From Nostoc sp. NMS9 (GTDB lineage Bacteria; Cyanobacteriota; Cyanobacteriia; Cyanobacteriales; Nostocaceae), in the NCBI RefSeq assembly GCF_017114995.1, contig NZ_JABXKL010000030.1:1-64000 (forward strand): 64,000 bases of DNA, given 5' to 3'. Below the pieces are notes generated by a model, which was not told where the DNA came from, searched no databases, and saw nothing but the letters and a program-made list of their open reading frames with translations. Below, piece by piece: positions 1 through 8,309 of the stretch. The first letter of the stretch is position 1, and each line of letters opens with the position of its first letter. The position numbers were made by a program, and so were the translations under genes.

Positions 1-276
1 TAGCCTACATCTAGACTGGGTTTTACCTTCTTACCTTTAACCCGAACTCAGGTTATTTTAGGCTCAAAATAGCTTAGTACAAACTCATTGCCCAAATAGC
101 TGTTCTCTGCATAAATATTTTTTTGTCTCACACAAAGACGCAAAGAAGAATGCAAAAATAATGACTTTTACAAGAAGTCTATTGTGATTTGATGATGGTG
201 TAAACATTCAGAAGGGGATGAGAAAATTTTTCAGATATGGAGAGCAACTGACGATAATTCGTTTTTTTGTATATTT

Positions 277-1434
277 TTAGAGAAGTTGATGAATTTCATT
301 TACTGCACTAGCGATCAGAGAAGATGCTTTTTCGATTTCTTCTTTGGTTGTAAATTTCCCAAGACCAATTCTTAACGCTCCCTCAATTATATTTTCCGCA
401 AGATTCATAGCTTGCAGAACGTGAGATGGCGCGACAATACCTGATGAACAAGCCGCACCTGTAGAAATAGCTAATTGATGGCGAACTCTAGCAATAATGG
501 CATTATTAGGGATGTTAGGGATAGAAATATGTAAGTTACCTGATAAACGGTTGTTTAAGTCTCCATTCACCAGTAAATCAGGAATTTGAGCTTGCAGCAA
601 GTTTTGCAGTTGATCTCGCAAAAGTGCGATCGCATTTTCATCTGCTGACATTTCTAATCGTCTCAATTGACAAGCTTCTCCTAAGCCAGCAATTTCGGGG
701 ACATTGAGTGTACCGGATCTGAGTCCCTGTTGATGTCCGCCACCGTAAATAAGTGGTTCAAGATAATGACCTTTTTTTACTACCAATGCACCAACGCCTT
801 TGGGTGCATAAAGTTTATGACCAGAAATAGCCAGATAGGTAATACCCCAGTCTTGGAAGTTGATGGGAATTTTACCGACTGCTTGGGAAGCATCACATAA
901 ATAAGGGATATGGTATATTTGCGCGATCGCTCCAATTTTTTGTACTGGGTAAATTGTCCCTACTTCATTATTAGCAGCCATCACGCAGAGTAAGGAAGCA
1001 CCACCAGAGCAGACTTTTTCTAGATGTTCTAAATCAATTTGGGCTTGTTGATTGACATTTAACCAAATAATTTTTGCAAGTCTTTTTTTGGCTAATGCTT
1101 GACAGGTATCTAAAACTGCTTTGTGTTCAACTGGGGAAACAATTATTGTGGCGGGACTATTTTGTTGAGAAATATGTCCTTGAATTGCTAAGTTAATGCT
1201 TTCTGTTGCACCAGATGTAAAGATAATTTCCTTGGAAGAAGTATTGATTAATTCAGCTATGTGTTGACGGGCTTGTTTAACTGCTTGTGCTGCTTGATTG
1301 CCATAACCATGATCTACACTATTTGCATTACCAAAAGCAGTAGTCATATAGTACATGACTTTTTCTGCTACTCTGGGATCAACGGGAGTAGTTGAATGGT
1401 AATCAAGGTAAATTATATTCTCTTGTGTAGTCAT
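277..1434 (-). CDS. Cysteine desulfurase (SspA/DndA/IscS-like)
   Basis: PLP-dependent enzyme that takes sulfur from L-cysteine as a persulfide. 385 residues, the usual length for the NifS/IscS family. Visible: N-terminal LDYHSTTPVDP, the PLP lysine in SGHKLYAPKGVGA, and the catalytic cysteine in TGAACSSGI near residue 328. It ends a minus-strand run and starts 6 bases after the stop of the GHKL ATPase gene, so it is probably co-transcribed with it. In PT systems such an enzyme (DndA or SspA) feeds sulfur to the ATP-pyrophosphatase partner (DndC or SspD). It is the only desulfurase in the window, so supplying both PT systems is plausible but inferred. A housekeeping Fe-S role cannot be excluded. 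Confidence 0.85.
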   Translation of the reverse strand: MTTQENIIYLDYHSTTPVDPRVAEKVMYYMTTAFGNANSVDHGYGNQAAQAVKQARQHIAELINTSSKEIIFTSGATESINLAIQGHISQQNSPATIIVSPVEHKAVLDTCQALAKKRLAKIIWLNVNQQAQIDLEHLEKVCSGGASLLCVMAANNEVGTIYPVQKIGAIAQIYHIPYLCDASQAVGKIPINFQDWGITYLAISGHKLYAPKGVGALVVKKGHYLEPLIYGGGHQQGLRSGTLNVPEIAGLGEACQLRRLEMSADENAIALLRDQLQNLLQAQIPDLLVNGDLNNRLSGNLHISIPNIPNNAIIARVRHQLAISTGAACSSGIVAPSHVLQAMNLAENIIEGALRIGLGKFTTKEEIEKASSLIASAVNEIHQLL

Positions 1435-1440
1435 TTTATT

Positions 1441-3267
1441 TCATAACTCATTCTCTAAAAATCTTCTGGCAACTCTCCCCCAATCAATACGATTATCTTG
1501 AGCATTTTCTTTACGTTTACCATCTGGTTGTTCATCCTCATACCTTGCCCATGCCATTAGTAGTAGCTTCAATCCATCTAAGGAGTTAATCAACCGAGAA
1601 CGTAAAGTATCTATATCAGCTTTATCCACGTCTTCCTCTAAGATTTCTACTAAATTTTGATAAGCGGGATGATTGGTATTCAAAGTAACAATAATTGCTC
1701 CTCCTCTGGGTTTAACTGAGAAGAAAGCAGGAGTATCAAGAGGAGCTTCAACAAAGGTATATTTTAAGCCATCATCTATTGTAGTTGCTGCTAAGAGTTC
1801 GGCTTTGGTTTCAGTTACACCTTCTTCTTTTAAAGTTTCTTTAATGACCTGTTTTCGTTCTTCTTTTGGCAATTCTTCATCTTCATCACTTTTACCTTTA
1901 TGACCCTGTGATTTACGTTCTTGCGTAACAGTAGTAGCTACTTTTTCAGGTTTATAAGGGTGATGGCGTTTTTCAGTGGTACGAGTGCCTTTAGTCTGTG
2001 CTTGCAGTAAACGACGAATAACACTCAATTGAGTCTTGATTTTATGGGCTATATCTAAAAGAGGAGCTTTTGGGTCTTCATCTTCTTGGAGTTCTTCTTT
2101 GAGTTGAGTAATAGTTTTTCCATTTTCTAATAAAGACTCAATCTCAAATTCTAGAAGTTCAGCAAAATTCCGAGCTGATTGTTTATTATTAGTTACTCCA
2201 AAAATATCATCAAGAGAGGGTGGAAATTCTACTTCTACTCCCCACCATCTTTCTCTTGAATCATAAGCAATCACTACTCCTGTATCCATATCTAATTCTC
2301 GTCCAGCACGAACTACAGAAACACCAACGTTTTTAGCAGCGTGTTTTCCATGAGGTAAATCACCAGGATTTTTTCCTGGTTCGGCTTGGCGGGCTTCTTC
2401 TTTGGCGTAAGAGAAACGCACTTTTACATCATGTTCTTTCTCTTTAAAATTAATTTTATAAGTTGCTTCATAAGATGTATCACCTTCCCAAGGTCGGAAC
2501 ATTGCCTGATTATCAAATGGTGTAGGGCAGGAAGTCTTTTCTATTAGATAACCTGGATCGTTGGGTAGGGCATATTTTTCTACAATCAGGTTATATAAAG
2601 CATCTAAATCAAATGCTACCATGCGGATTTTTACTTGACCGCTATTCAGAAATTGGCGATACATTCTCCCGATCACAAATTCAGAATTATCAATAATCGC
2701 TTTTCCTGTTCGCCAAATACAACGGTCTATTTTTGACCACACTACTAATGTGCCACTGTCACCAAAATTTTGACTGATGTTTCTCGAAATGATCGGAATT
2801 GGTTTAGCAGTAGGTTCAGGTACTTCGGTCATCCGACGATTTTTGATCTCATCTAAGTCAAGGTAACTATGGAGTACATTTTCTATGCCATTTTGCCATG
2901 ACCACACATCTAACCGTTGGCATTGGGAAATGGAGGAAGATGGTAAACCCATGCCAAAACGTCCAATTCCGGTATGTTTATCTTCATCTATATACGTACC
3001 ATTGCCAAATTGCAGTGCTAGACGTAAAACATTAGCATCCATACCTTGACCATTATCTAATACTGCTATTTGTTCAATACGCGATCGCTTCCTCCCCTCC
3101 ACCTGCTGTTTTCGTTCACCACACAGTAACTCTACTTGGGATGCACCGGCTTGAATGGCATTATCCATTAATTCGGCGATCGCATAAGCGGCGTTTTTAT
3201 AACCGTTATCGCGCATTGCTTGCACTGCCAGGTGAGTCGGCACGATATCATGAGCGTTAGCATTCAT
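1441..3267 (-). CDS. GHKL (Hsp90-like) ATPase, possible PT-system effector subunit
   Basis: About 608 residues. The N-terminal half has GHKL ATPase motifs: AYAIAELMDNAIQAG (N box), VLDNGQGMD (G1 box) and GRFGMGLPSSS (G2 box). The C-terminal half is charged and has no recognisable domain. The start at 3267 is chosen over the upstream codon at 3294 because its ATG overlaps the helicase stop as ATGA, suggesting translational coupling. It lies between a helicase and a cysteine desulfurase in a cluster that also holds DUF4007 and SGGKDS proteins. That matches effector sets found beside SspABCD, such as SspFGH. The exact letter assignment is not certain to me. MORC-like or MutL-like ATPases share the same motifs. 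Confidence 0.7.
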   Translation of the reverse strand: MNANAHDIVPTHLAVQAMRDNGYKNAAYAIAELMDNAIQAGASQVELLCGERKQQVEGRKRSRIEQIAVLDNGQGMDANVLRLALQFGNGTYIDEDKHTGIGRFGMGLPSSSISQCQRLDVWSWQNGIENVLHSYLDLDEIKNRRMTEVPEPTAKPIPIISRNISQNFGDSGTLVVWSKIDRCIWRTGKAIIDNSEFVIGRMYRQFLNSGQVKIRMVAFDLDALYNLIVEKYALPNDPGYLIEKTSCPTPFDNQAMFRPWEGDTSYEATYKINFKEKEHDVKVRFSYAKEEARQAEPGKNPGDLPHGKHAAKNVGVSVVRAGRELDMDTGVVIAYDSRERWWGVEVEFPPSLDDIFGVTNNKQSARNFAELLEFEIESLLENGKTITQLKEELQEDEDPKAPLLDIAHKIKTQLSVIRRLLQAQTKGTRTTEKRHHPYKPEKVATTVTQERKSQGHKGKSDEDEELPKEERKQVIKETLKEEGVTETKAELLAATTIDDGLKYTFVEAPLDTPAFFSVKPRGGAIIVTLNTNHPAYQNLVEILEEDVDKADIDTLRSRLINSLDGLKLLLMAWARYEDEQPDGKRKENAQDNRIDWGRVARRFLENEL

Positions 3268-4358
3268 GGGTTTTTCCTCCAAACGTCTTCCCAATTGTGA
3301 AAAGCTGATGCTACTGAACCAAAACCGGGGAGTTGGCTATCCACAACCGTGACAATTTCGGCGGTAGCATTACCCCCAGCTTTGAGTCCGCGAATGGCGC
3401 GTCCTACCATTTGGCTGTAGAGGACAAGGGATTTGGTGGGACGGGCGATAACGGCGGCGCTGGTTTTGGGTGCATCGAATCCAGTGGTTAAAACGCCGTA
3501 GTTACATAAAATCTTGGTTTGGGGCTGTTCGTCTTTAAAACTTTGAATCAGCCTTTCTCTCTCTGATTTGGGGGTATCACCTGTAACAACATCAGCATTA
3601 AATCCTCTCAAACGCAATATTGAAGCGATGAGTCGCGCGTGTTCAACGGAGGTATTAAAAACGATAATCCGTTGATGATATTGGGCTAGTGCTTCTAGTT
3701 CGAGGATGATGCGGAGGTTGCGTTGTTCGTCTGCTGCTAACCGATTGAGGATATATTGGGGTATGTCTAATTCTGTATTAATCCGATTCAGGTCTTGGGG
3801 AGTTAGTTCAATACCTGTTTCATAAAATAAGGAACGATAGTTAACTTTAGCGAGGTATTGTTGATCGACGAGATAATCAATGGGGTTGTCATAACCTGGG
3901 ATTTCTAAAGTAACTTTCTGCTGGGCGAAGAATTTTGCTAGTTGTGCATCGGTGTTAATATCAGCCCAAGTCCGTCCCGGTGTAGCGGTTAAACCTAATA
4001 AGGCGGTTTTTTCGTAGGGGATGACTAAAGCATCTAAGACGAGTTTGTAGGTTTGGGCAACTGCTTGATGGGCTTCATCGATAATTACCAATGAACAACG
4101 CACACCCAATTGATTAATAAAGCGAATACTCTTTTTGGCGGCGTGATAGACTTTCGCTAATCCTGCTACTACTAAGCCATCTTCAGCTTGTTCTAAATCT
4201 AACTCATGGCTACCCCAGAAGCGATAGGTTGAAATGGGGCGATCGCCTAAACAGTCCCATGCTTTTTGAAATTCTGTAACTGCTTGTTCACAAAGTTCTT
4301 CACTATATGCCAACCAAATTACTAAAGTGGGTTCATTATTTCTCAGGTGTAAACCCAA
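3264..4358 (-). CDS. SF2 DEAD/DEAH helicase lacking its N-terminus
   Basis: Superfamily 2 helicase core, 364 residues from a TTG start. Visible: VIIDEAHQA (motif II), LGLTATPGRTW (motif III), and a C-terminal RecA domain with VVTGDTPKSERE, TTGFDAPK and QMVGRAIRG (motif VI). No Walker A (motif I) is present: the protein begins directly at a motif Ia-like segment, PTLVIWLAYSEELCEQA. The 16 bases upstream that overlap the HNH gene encode no helicase sequence. About 80-120 residues seem to be missing compared with typical relatives, so ATP binding should be lost. It is coupled by ATGA overlap to the following GHKL gene. Probably a decayed gene, possibly still expressed. A separately encoded ATP-binding half was not found in the window. 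Confidence 0.7.
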   Translation of the reverse strand: MGLHLRNNEPTLVIWLAYSEELCEQAVTEFQKAWDCLGDRPISTYRFWGSHELDLEQAEDGLVVAGLAKVYHAAKKSIRFINQLGVRCSLVIIDEAHQAVAQTYKLVLDALVIPYEKTALLGLTATPGRTWADINTDAQLAKFFAQQKVTLEIPGYDNPIDYLVDQQYLAKVNYRSLFYETGIELTPQDLNRINTELDIPQYILNRLAADEQRNLRIILELEALAQYHQRIIVFNTSVEHARLIASILRLRGFNADVVTGDTPKSERERLIQSFKDEQPQTKILCNYGVLTTGFDAPKTSAAVIARPTKSLVLYSQMVGRAIRGLKAGGNATAEIVTVVDSQLPGFGSVASAFHNWEDVWRKNP

Positions 4359-5716
4359 TTAGGGCTAAAACCTTGTATAGTTGCTAAAGAAATTAAAGGT
4401 AGAGTTGTTATTTTATAAGCCTTACTCAAAACCTCTAAATTTAACAAATCATCAGCTTGACTAACTTTTAATTCAGATACAAATGACTCAGTATATTTTA
4501 ACCATTGATTTTTAGATATGTTTTCATAGGCAATAGTTAAACCAATATGTTGCAATTCCAGAAAAGCCTTAAAATATTCTTCAGATGGTAAGTTATTAGA
4601 TTTAGACGAATTAACAGATTTTGTTGTTGGAATTAAATTCCATAATTGATCATGAGCTACAAAAGACCAAGGTAAATAATGATCTAAGGAAATTTCATTC
4701 TTATTTAATTTAACTTTTGAATAAATACATTCAATATCTCGATATTCTAAAATAGTTTTCCAATATTTAGTTTGATTTGCCAAAGAATCTCTTTCTTGTG
4801 GCATAAATAATTTGTTTACCACATTAGGAGTGCTAGGGTTTCTCTGCTGCATATAATTCAACCATTCCCAAGAAGCCCACCCCCTAACTATTGTGTAGTT
4901 TTCCTCTAAATATTCAATCCAATCTGGATGTAAAATAATGGCGTTACAATTTTTTTGATCTTCAGCGTTAAAATAATATAAAGGCTTTTTATTATCAAAT
5001 TGATTATTAGCCAAACTAATAATAGTAGGGTTAACATCGTAATCTTTTAATCCTCTCATTTCTTGAGAAAAGAAAGGACGAATTAAACGATAAGATACAT
5101 AGCGATTAATAGAAATAACAATATCATCAAGATTTTGATTATTAATAGACGTACGCAAAAGTTTTTTATCTGTATCTCTAAACTTTAAAATTGGTTCTGT
5201 AATTTCTAGCTCAAGAGCATCTAATTTATTAGCAATTTGGTCTTGCTTACCAAAAGATAGTTTAAAATAATTGTAAGGATACCAAGCATTAGCTAACATT
5301 TCAACAATTATTTCCCGAAAGCTAATAGGCGATAAAGTATCAAAATTCCTTCTTTTTATAATGTCTAATATTGATAAAAAATAAAGATATTTATAAGAAT
5401 TAGTTATATTATTAAATATTTGAGATAAAACTGTAACATTAACTTTGTCTGAAAGTGGTAAATCCCGACTTATGATTTGATTTTTAAATAAGATTAAATC
5501 TCCTAAAAATACTTGAATGAAATCATTGGCGGCTGATTGATTAATCTTATTTAACGCCTTGACAATTTCTGCAACAGTTTCAGCAGTGGGGTCAATTTTT
5601 TCATGATACCAACGAAAGACAATCGGACGCTCAACACCTAAACCTGTCGCCAATTGGCTTTGGCTGATGTTGTAAGACTCTAAAACCTGTTTGAGTGCTT
5701 GTCCTGCTTTTCCCAT
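4343..5716 (-). CDS. XRE-type DNA-binding / HNH nuclease fusion protein
   Basis: The N-terminal ~75 residues are an XRE helix-turn-helix: MGKAGQALKQVLESYNISQS, then QLATGLGVERPIVFRW. They are closely similar to the free-standing XRE protein at 26948-27193. The C-terminal third holds an HNH-like site, SLDHYLPWSFVAHDQLWNLI, preceded by a cysteine-containing segment (IECIYSKVKL), as in HNH endonucleases. The middle ~200 residues are not recognised. The start at 5716 is chosen because the paralogue begins MGKAGKALKQ; a GTG at 5731 is an alternative. The gene faces 5829-6101 across an inverted-repeat operator, suggesting self-regulation. It leads the run HNH - helicase - GHKL ATPase - desulfurase, consistent with the nuclease of an Ssp-type effector set (inference). 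Confidence 0.65.
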   Translation of the reverse strand: MGKAGQALKQVLESYNISQSQLATGLGVERPIVFRWYHEKIDPTAETVAEIVKALNKINQSAANDFIQVFLGDLILFKNQIISRDLPLSDKVNVTVLSQIFNNITNSYKYLYFLSILDIIKRRNFDTLSPISFREIIVEMLANAWYPYNYFKLSFGKQDQIANKLDALELEITEPILKFRDTDKKLLRTSINNQNLDDIVISINRYVSYRLIRPFFSQEMRGLKDYDVNPTIISLANNQFDNKKPLYYFNAEDQKNCNAIILHPDWIEYLEENYTIVRGWASWEWLNYMQQRNPSTPNVVNKLFMPQERDSLANQTKYWKTILEYRDIECIYSKVKLNKNEISLDHYLPWSFVAHDQLWNLIPTTKSVNSSKSNNLPSEEYFKAFLELQHIGLTIAYENISKNQWLKYTESFVSELKVSQADDLLNLEVLSKAYKITTLPLISLATIQGFSPNWVYT

Positions 5717-5783
5717 AATTTCCATTATCACAGGTCAGGGAGCAGAATTTTGTTAACTTTTGTGATAACTTATTTTTTCAATC

Positions 5784-5803
5784 TGTTATCATATAAGATA
5801 ACA
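5784..5803. promoter_or_regulatory. Inverted-repeat operator between divergent genes
   Basis: Perfect 7-base arms TGTTATC and GATAACA are separated by ATATAA. A further half-site GATAAC lies at 5764-5769. The element sits midway between the XRE-HNH gene (minus) and the small gene at 5829 (plus), in a strongly AT-rich promoter region. The obvious candidate ligand is the XRE domain encoded next door. Confidence 0.5.
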
Positions 5804-5828
5804 AAAATTGTAGAAAAAACTTAAGACT

Positions 5829-6101
5829 ATGCAAGTAGAAGATTGGCAAATGTTCGATGAGGATGGGAATATAGCCGTTTCTCAGATGATGCAAGAGATT
5901 AAACAGGCTCTTTCTAACCAACCTTTACCAAAAGTGCGTGAGCAACTTCATCAAAAAATTCAAGAACTTTCAAAAAAGTATGGTGAAGTCTATGACACAG
6001 AAGTTAGATATAGAATCTCATCTCGATTGACTGCTTGGGCTTCTGAAGTTCACGATCTTAAATCTGTTTTTGGTTTTAATTCTCAATACTGGGATTTGTA
6101 A
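5829..6101 (+). CDS. Small hypothetical protein, divergent from the XRE-HNH gene
   Basis: 90 residues, acidic N-terminus (MQVEDWQMFDEDGNIAVSQM) followed by predicted helices. I do not recognise a family. The ATG follows a purine-rich stretch about 10 bases upstream. It shares the palindromic promoter region with the XRE-HNH gene, so the two are probably controlled together. A role as a regulator or protective partner of the nuclease is only a guess from position. Confidence 0.5.
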   Translation: MQVEDWQMFDEDGNIAVSQMMQEIKQALSNQPLPKVREQLHQKIQELSKKYGEVYDTEVRYRISSRLTAWASEVHDLKSVFGFNSQYWDL

Positions 6102-6143
6102 GACTATACAAAACTCCTTAATTTAATTGTTTGGTTTGTGGCG

Positions 6144-6455
6144 AATCCTACTTTGTAATATTAAACAGGCGAGTTATGGCAGAAGAATTTGTGACATTAG
6201 AAGATGACAGCAGAAATCAAGTCCAGGTAAGCAGAGAAAAGATAAAACACATATTAGTCGGTACTCCTAATGTAGTGAGGAAAACTATCCATATATTGCA
6301 TACCATAGGTTACGCAGAAGTAGGTTCTTGGTCTAAACCTGTAATAGCAGGAAGTTTAGGTGAATCAGGCGATGTAGTGAGTGTATTGATTAGATAGCAA
6401 GTTTAGAAAATAAAAGATACAGGAGTTAGGGCGATTGCACTAACTCTTGATAATT
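6144..6455. repeat. Direct repeat copy 1 (left of the SspD-like gene)
   Basis: About 312 bases, starting aatcctactttg, carrying a 73-codon gene and ending aactcttgataatt. A second, mostly identical copy in the same orientation lies at 7967-8285. The pair brackets the SspD-like gene and a small putative regulator gene on the opposite strand. Seen by direct comparison; exact identity was not computed. Confidence 0.8.
6176..6397 (+). CDS. Small conserved protein, paralogue 1
   Basis: 73 residues from the ATG at 6176, which aligns with the start of the copy at 7999. Conserved core: IKHILVGTPNVVRKTIHILH, then a GYAEVGSWSKP segment and a GDVVSVLIR tail. Two other copies are in the window (7999-8220 and 27315-27554). 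Similar short proteins are common in Nostoc-type genomes, but I know of no function. The upstream in-frame codon at 6131 lies outside the repeat and is less likely as a start. Confidence 0.6.
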   Translation: MAEEFVTLEDDSRNQVQVSREKIKHILVGTPNVVRKTIHILHTIGYAEVGSWSKPVIAGSLGESGDVVSVLIR

Positions 6456-6649
6456 GATATTTTGTGCCATTCTCAATAACCGTATGGTGGGCAATGCCCA
6501 CAAAGTAAAAAGAAAGGTTTGAGTCAACCAATAGTATTGCCCACCCTACTAAAATCTGACTGAAATATTTCAATTATCATAATTTGGTAAATTATACATA
6601 TTTAATTAATATTTAAAAATCAAAATATAATATTTAATATTCGTGAGAA
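6456..6649. repeat. Interspersed repeat with GGTGGGCAATGCCCACC-type palindrome
   Basis: No gene. Holds inverted segments around GTGGGCAATGCCCAC (about 6487-6501) and TATTGCCCACCCTAC further on, a repeat type also seen near 27601-27625. The last ~80 bases are plain AT-rich sequence beyond the end of the SspD-like gene. Confidence 0.45.
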
Positions 6650-7450
6650 TTACAAATGGCAAACTAAACAACTTAACTCATCATCTTCTTTATCTAAAAT
6701 TTCTTCTAATGCTTCAGCTACGTAAGAATTCAAAGCAACCTTTTTCTCTTTAGCCATTAACTTCTCATGTTGAGCAATAATTTCATCCTTGCGTTCTAGA
6801 AGTTGCAATAAGCTTTCCCCATCTGTCCATGTATAGGTTCTACCATCTCTATGATTTGATTCATACTCAACAGCTTCTTGAAATAACTTAGGATGTTCCT
6901 GTGCTAACATTACCCATTCATACTTGCGTTGGAAGAAACAGAAGAAACACCCAGAACGACTGCGCCAGCGATAATAATCAGGGAGTCCAATTCCACTCTC
7001 TTCTAATAGCCGAATAATATCAGCCTTAACTAAACCCTTTTCCTTAAAGGGAAACACAGGTTTAATATTAGGTTTAGTGGAGATATAACCATCACGGTTT
7101 TCATCAGCACGAATGCCAATGTAACTAATAGCCTCATCATCCCCCACAAAATCTTCTAAAGGCCTAATTTTCATCTTGACGGTACACCAACGCATTTGGG
7201 GTGAAGGTAATAAACCATCATGAATCGCTAACCAATGGTCAAAGCCTCGTTTGTCACTGAGATAATGAATTTTAATCCCCAGACGTGCTTTGATGCGGTC
7301 AAGATATTCGTAAGTCTCCGGTAATTCTTTATGGGTATCACAAAAAAAATATTCCATCTCTGGAATTTCCTTATGCAGCACTACCGCTAAAGCCGTGCTA
7401 TCCTTTCCCCCAGAAAGTCCTAATATGTGTCTAACTTTCTTGTCTGCCAT
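6650..7450 (-). CDS. PAPS-reductase-family sulfurtransfer ATPase (SspD-like)
   Basis: 266 residues of the adenine-nucleotide alpha-hydrolase / PAPS reductase fold. It has the PP-loop LGLSGGKDSTALA near residues 11-23, MRWCTVKMKIRP near 86, and the cysteine cluster SGCFFCFFQRKYEW near 165. A CLVCHL tail closes the protein. In PT systems this family (DndC, SspD) activates the DNA backbone with ATP and passes on sulfur from the desulfurase. It is far shorter than the window's DndC (555 residues) and belongs with the DUF4007 and large-ATPase genes upstream on the same strand. It is isolated between ~315-base direct repeats, with no flanking partner in immediate operon contact. Confidence 0.7.
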   Translation of the reverse strand: MADKKVRHILGLSGGKDSTALAVVLHKEIPEMEYFFCDTHKELPETYEYLDRIKARLGIKIHYLSDKRGFDHWLAIHDGLLPSPQMRWCTVKMKIRPLEDFVGDDEAISYIGIRADENRDGYISTKPNIKPVFPFKEKGLVKADIIRLLEESGIGLPDYYRWRSRSGCFFCFFQRKYEWVMLAQEHPKLFQEAVEYESNHRDGRTYTWTDGESLLQLLERKDEIIAQHEKLMAKEKKVALNSYVAEALEEILDKEDDELSCLVCHL

Positions 7451-7667
7451 GCTTATTTTTTAGTGCTTTTTGCCAAGTATATTAATAACGCTAATATCTT
7501 AGCAAAGATGCAAAGCCAATGTGTAGCCTTTTTAAATTAATGTTAAAGATTATTAGTATAATTACTGAGTTAAACTCCATTTTTCTCAACTAGGCAATTA
7601 AGCTTTTATACCTCAATCCGGTTCATTTAAAGTCAAAAATCTGAAATTTGGTAGAACGAAACATTAC

Positions 7668-7889
7668 TTAATGTTTTAACCTACGCTTCATTTCTAAATA
7701 TTGCTGGAACTTAGGATCAGATATGCACTCGTCAATGAACTTCTCCAGTTCATCCTTCATAGTACTGTCAATAAATTGACAGTACTCCTTAAACTGCTCC
7801 TTCTTACCCTCTGGAAGATAGAAACCAAGATACTCTTGTCCCTGACGTTTCTCTGTCACAAAGAACTTTTGCATATCATCATGACTCAT
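7668..7889 (-). CDS. Small protein with ribbon-helix-helix-like core
   Basis: 73 residues. The segment GFYLPEGKKEQFKEYCQF and the helix after it (DSTMKDELEKFIDECI) read like the strand-helix-helix pattern of CopG/Arc regulators. The match is by eye only. Two adjacent ATGs (7892 and 7889) compete as the start. It is transcribed away from the gene at 7999 and shares with it a promoter region holding an imperfect palindrome rich in GTAC. It lies ahead of the SspD-like gene on the same strand with a 217-base gap, so regulation of that gene is possible. Confidence 0.45.
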   Translation of the reverse strand: MSHDDMQKFFVTEKRQGQEYLGFYLPEGKKEQFKEYCQFIDSTMKDELEKFIDECISDPKFQQYLEMKRRLKH

Positions 7890-7917
7890 CATAAATCGTT
7901 AAGTTTCAATATACCTT

Positions 7918-7948
7918 TTGTACGGTACGTATAGTATGTATAGTACAA
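7918..7948. promoter_or_regulatory. Imperfect palindrome rich in GTAC, probable operator
   Basis: Runs from TTGTACGGTAC to TATAGTACAA. The outer six bases TTGTAC/GTACAA pair perfectly and inner positions partly. It lies between divergent genes at 7889 and 7999. Its GTAC and GTAT content resembles the perfect palindrome at 27257-27292, which also precedes a member of the same small-protein family. Confidence 0.4.
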
Positions 7949-7966
7949 TAGTGCATGAAAGGGATT

Positions 7967-8285
7967 AATCCTACTTTGCAACATTGAATAGGTGAGTTAT
8001 GGCAGAAGAATTTGTGACATTAGAAGCTGACAACAGCGATCAAGTCCAGGTAAGTAGAGAAAAGATAAAACACATATTAGTCGGTAGTCCTAATGTAGTG
8101 AAGGGGACTATCCATCGCTTGCATACTATAGATTATGCAGAAGTAGGCTTTTGGTCTAAACCTGTAATAGCAGGTAGTTTAGGTGAATCAGGCGATGTAG
8201 TGAGTGTATTGATTAGATAGCAAGTCTAGGAAATAAAAAGTGTAGGGAGTTGGCGCGATCGCGCATTGCACCAACTCTTGATAAT
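7967..8285. repeat. Direct repeat copy 2 (right of the SspD-like gene)
   Basis: Same orientation and same start (aatcctactttg) and end (aactcttgataatt) as 6144-6455. It differs by scattered substitutions and by a slightly longer HIP1-containing tail. A third, partial copy of the tail only (gtgtaaggagttggtgcgat and following) lies at about 9221-9260. Confidence 0.8.
7999..8220 (+). CDS. Small conserved protein, paralogue 2
   Basis: 73 residues, nearly the same as the protein at 6176-6397 and carried inside the second direct-repeat copy. Core IKHILVGSPNVVKGTIHRLH, then GYAEVG-type segment and GDVVSVLIR end. A GTAC-rich palindrome lies 50-80 bases upstream. Function unknown; see the copy at 27315, where the same family carries a frameshift. 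Confidence 0.6.
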   Translation: MAEEFVTLEADNSDQVQVSREKIKHILVGSPNVVKGTIHRLHTIDYAEVGFWSKPVIAGSLGESGDVVSVLIR

Positions 8286-8309
8286 TTAAATAACTAGAGA
8301 ACTAATTGA

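Noticed and set aside
1..276. Possible promoter or gene fragment at the left edge
   Set aside because: Only a CACAAAGACGCAAAGAAG-type dispersed repeat and AT-rich DNA could be seen.
1673..1903. Plus-strand frame inside the GHKL ATPase gene
   Set aside because: Antisense shadow of a well-supported coding region, with no start signal.
6131..6175. Upstream start for the first small paralogue
   Set aside because: The extension begins outside the direct repeat and is absent from the second copy; the ATG at 6176 aligns with the other start.
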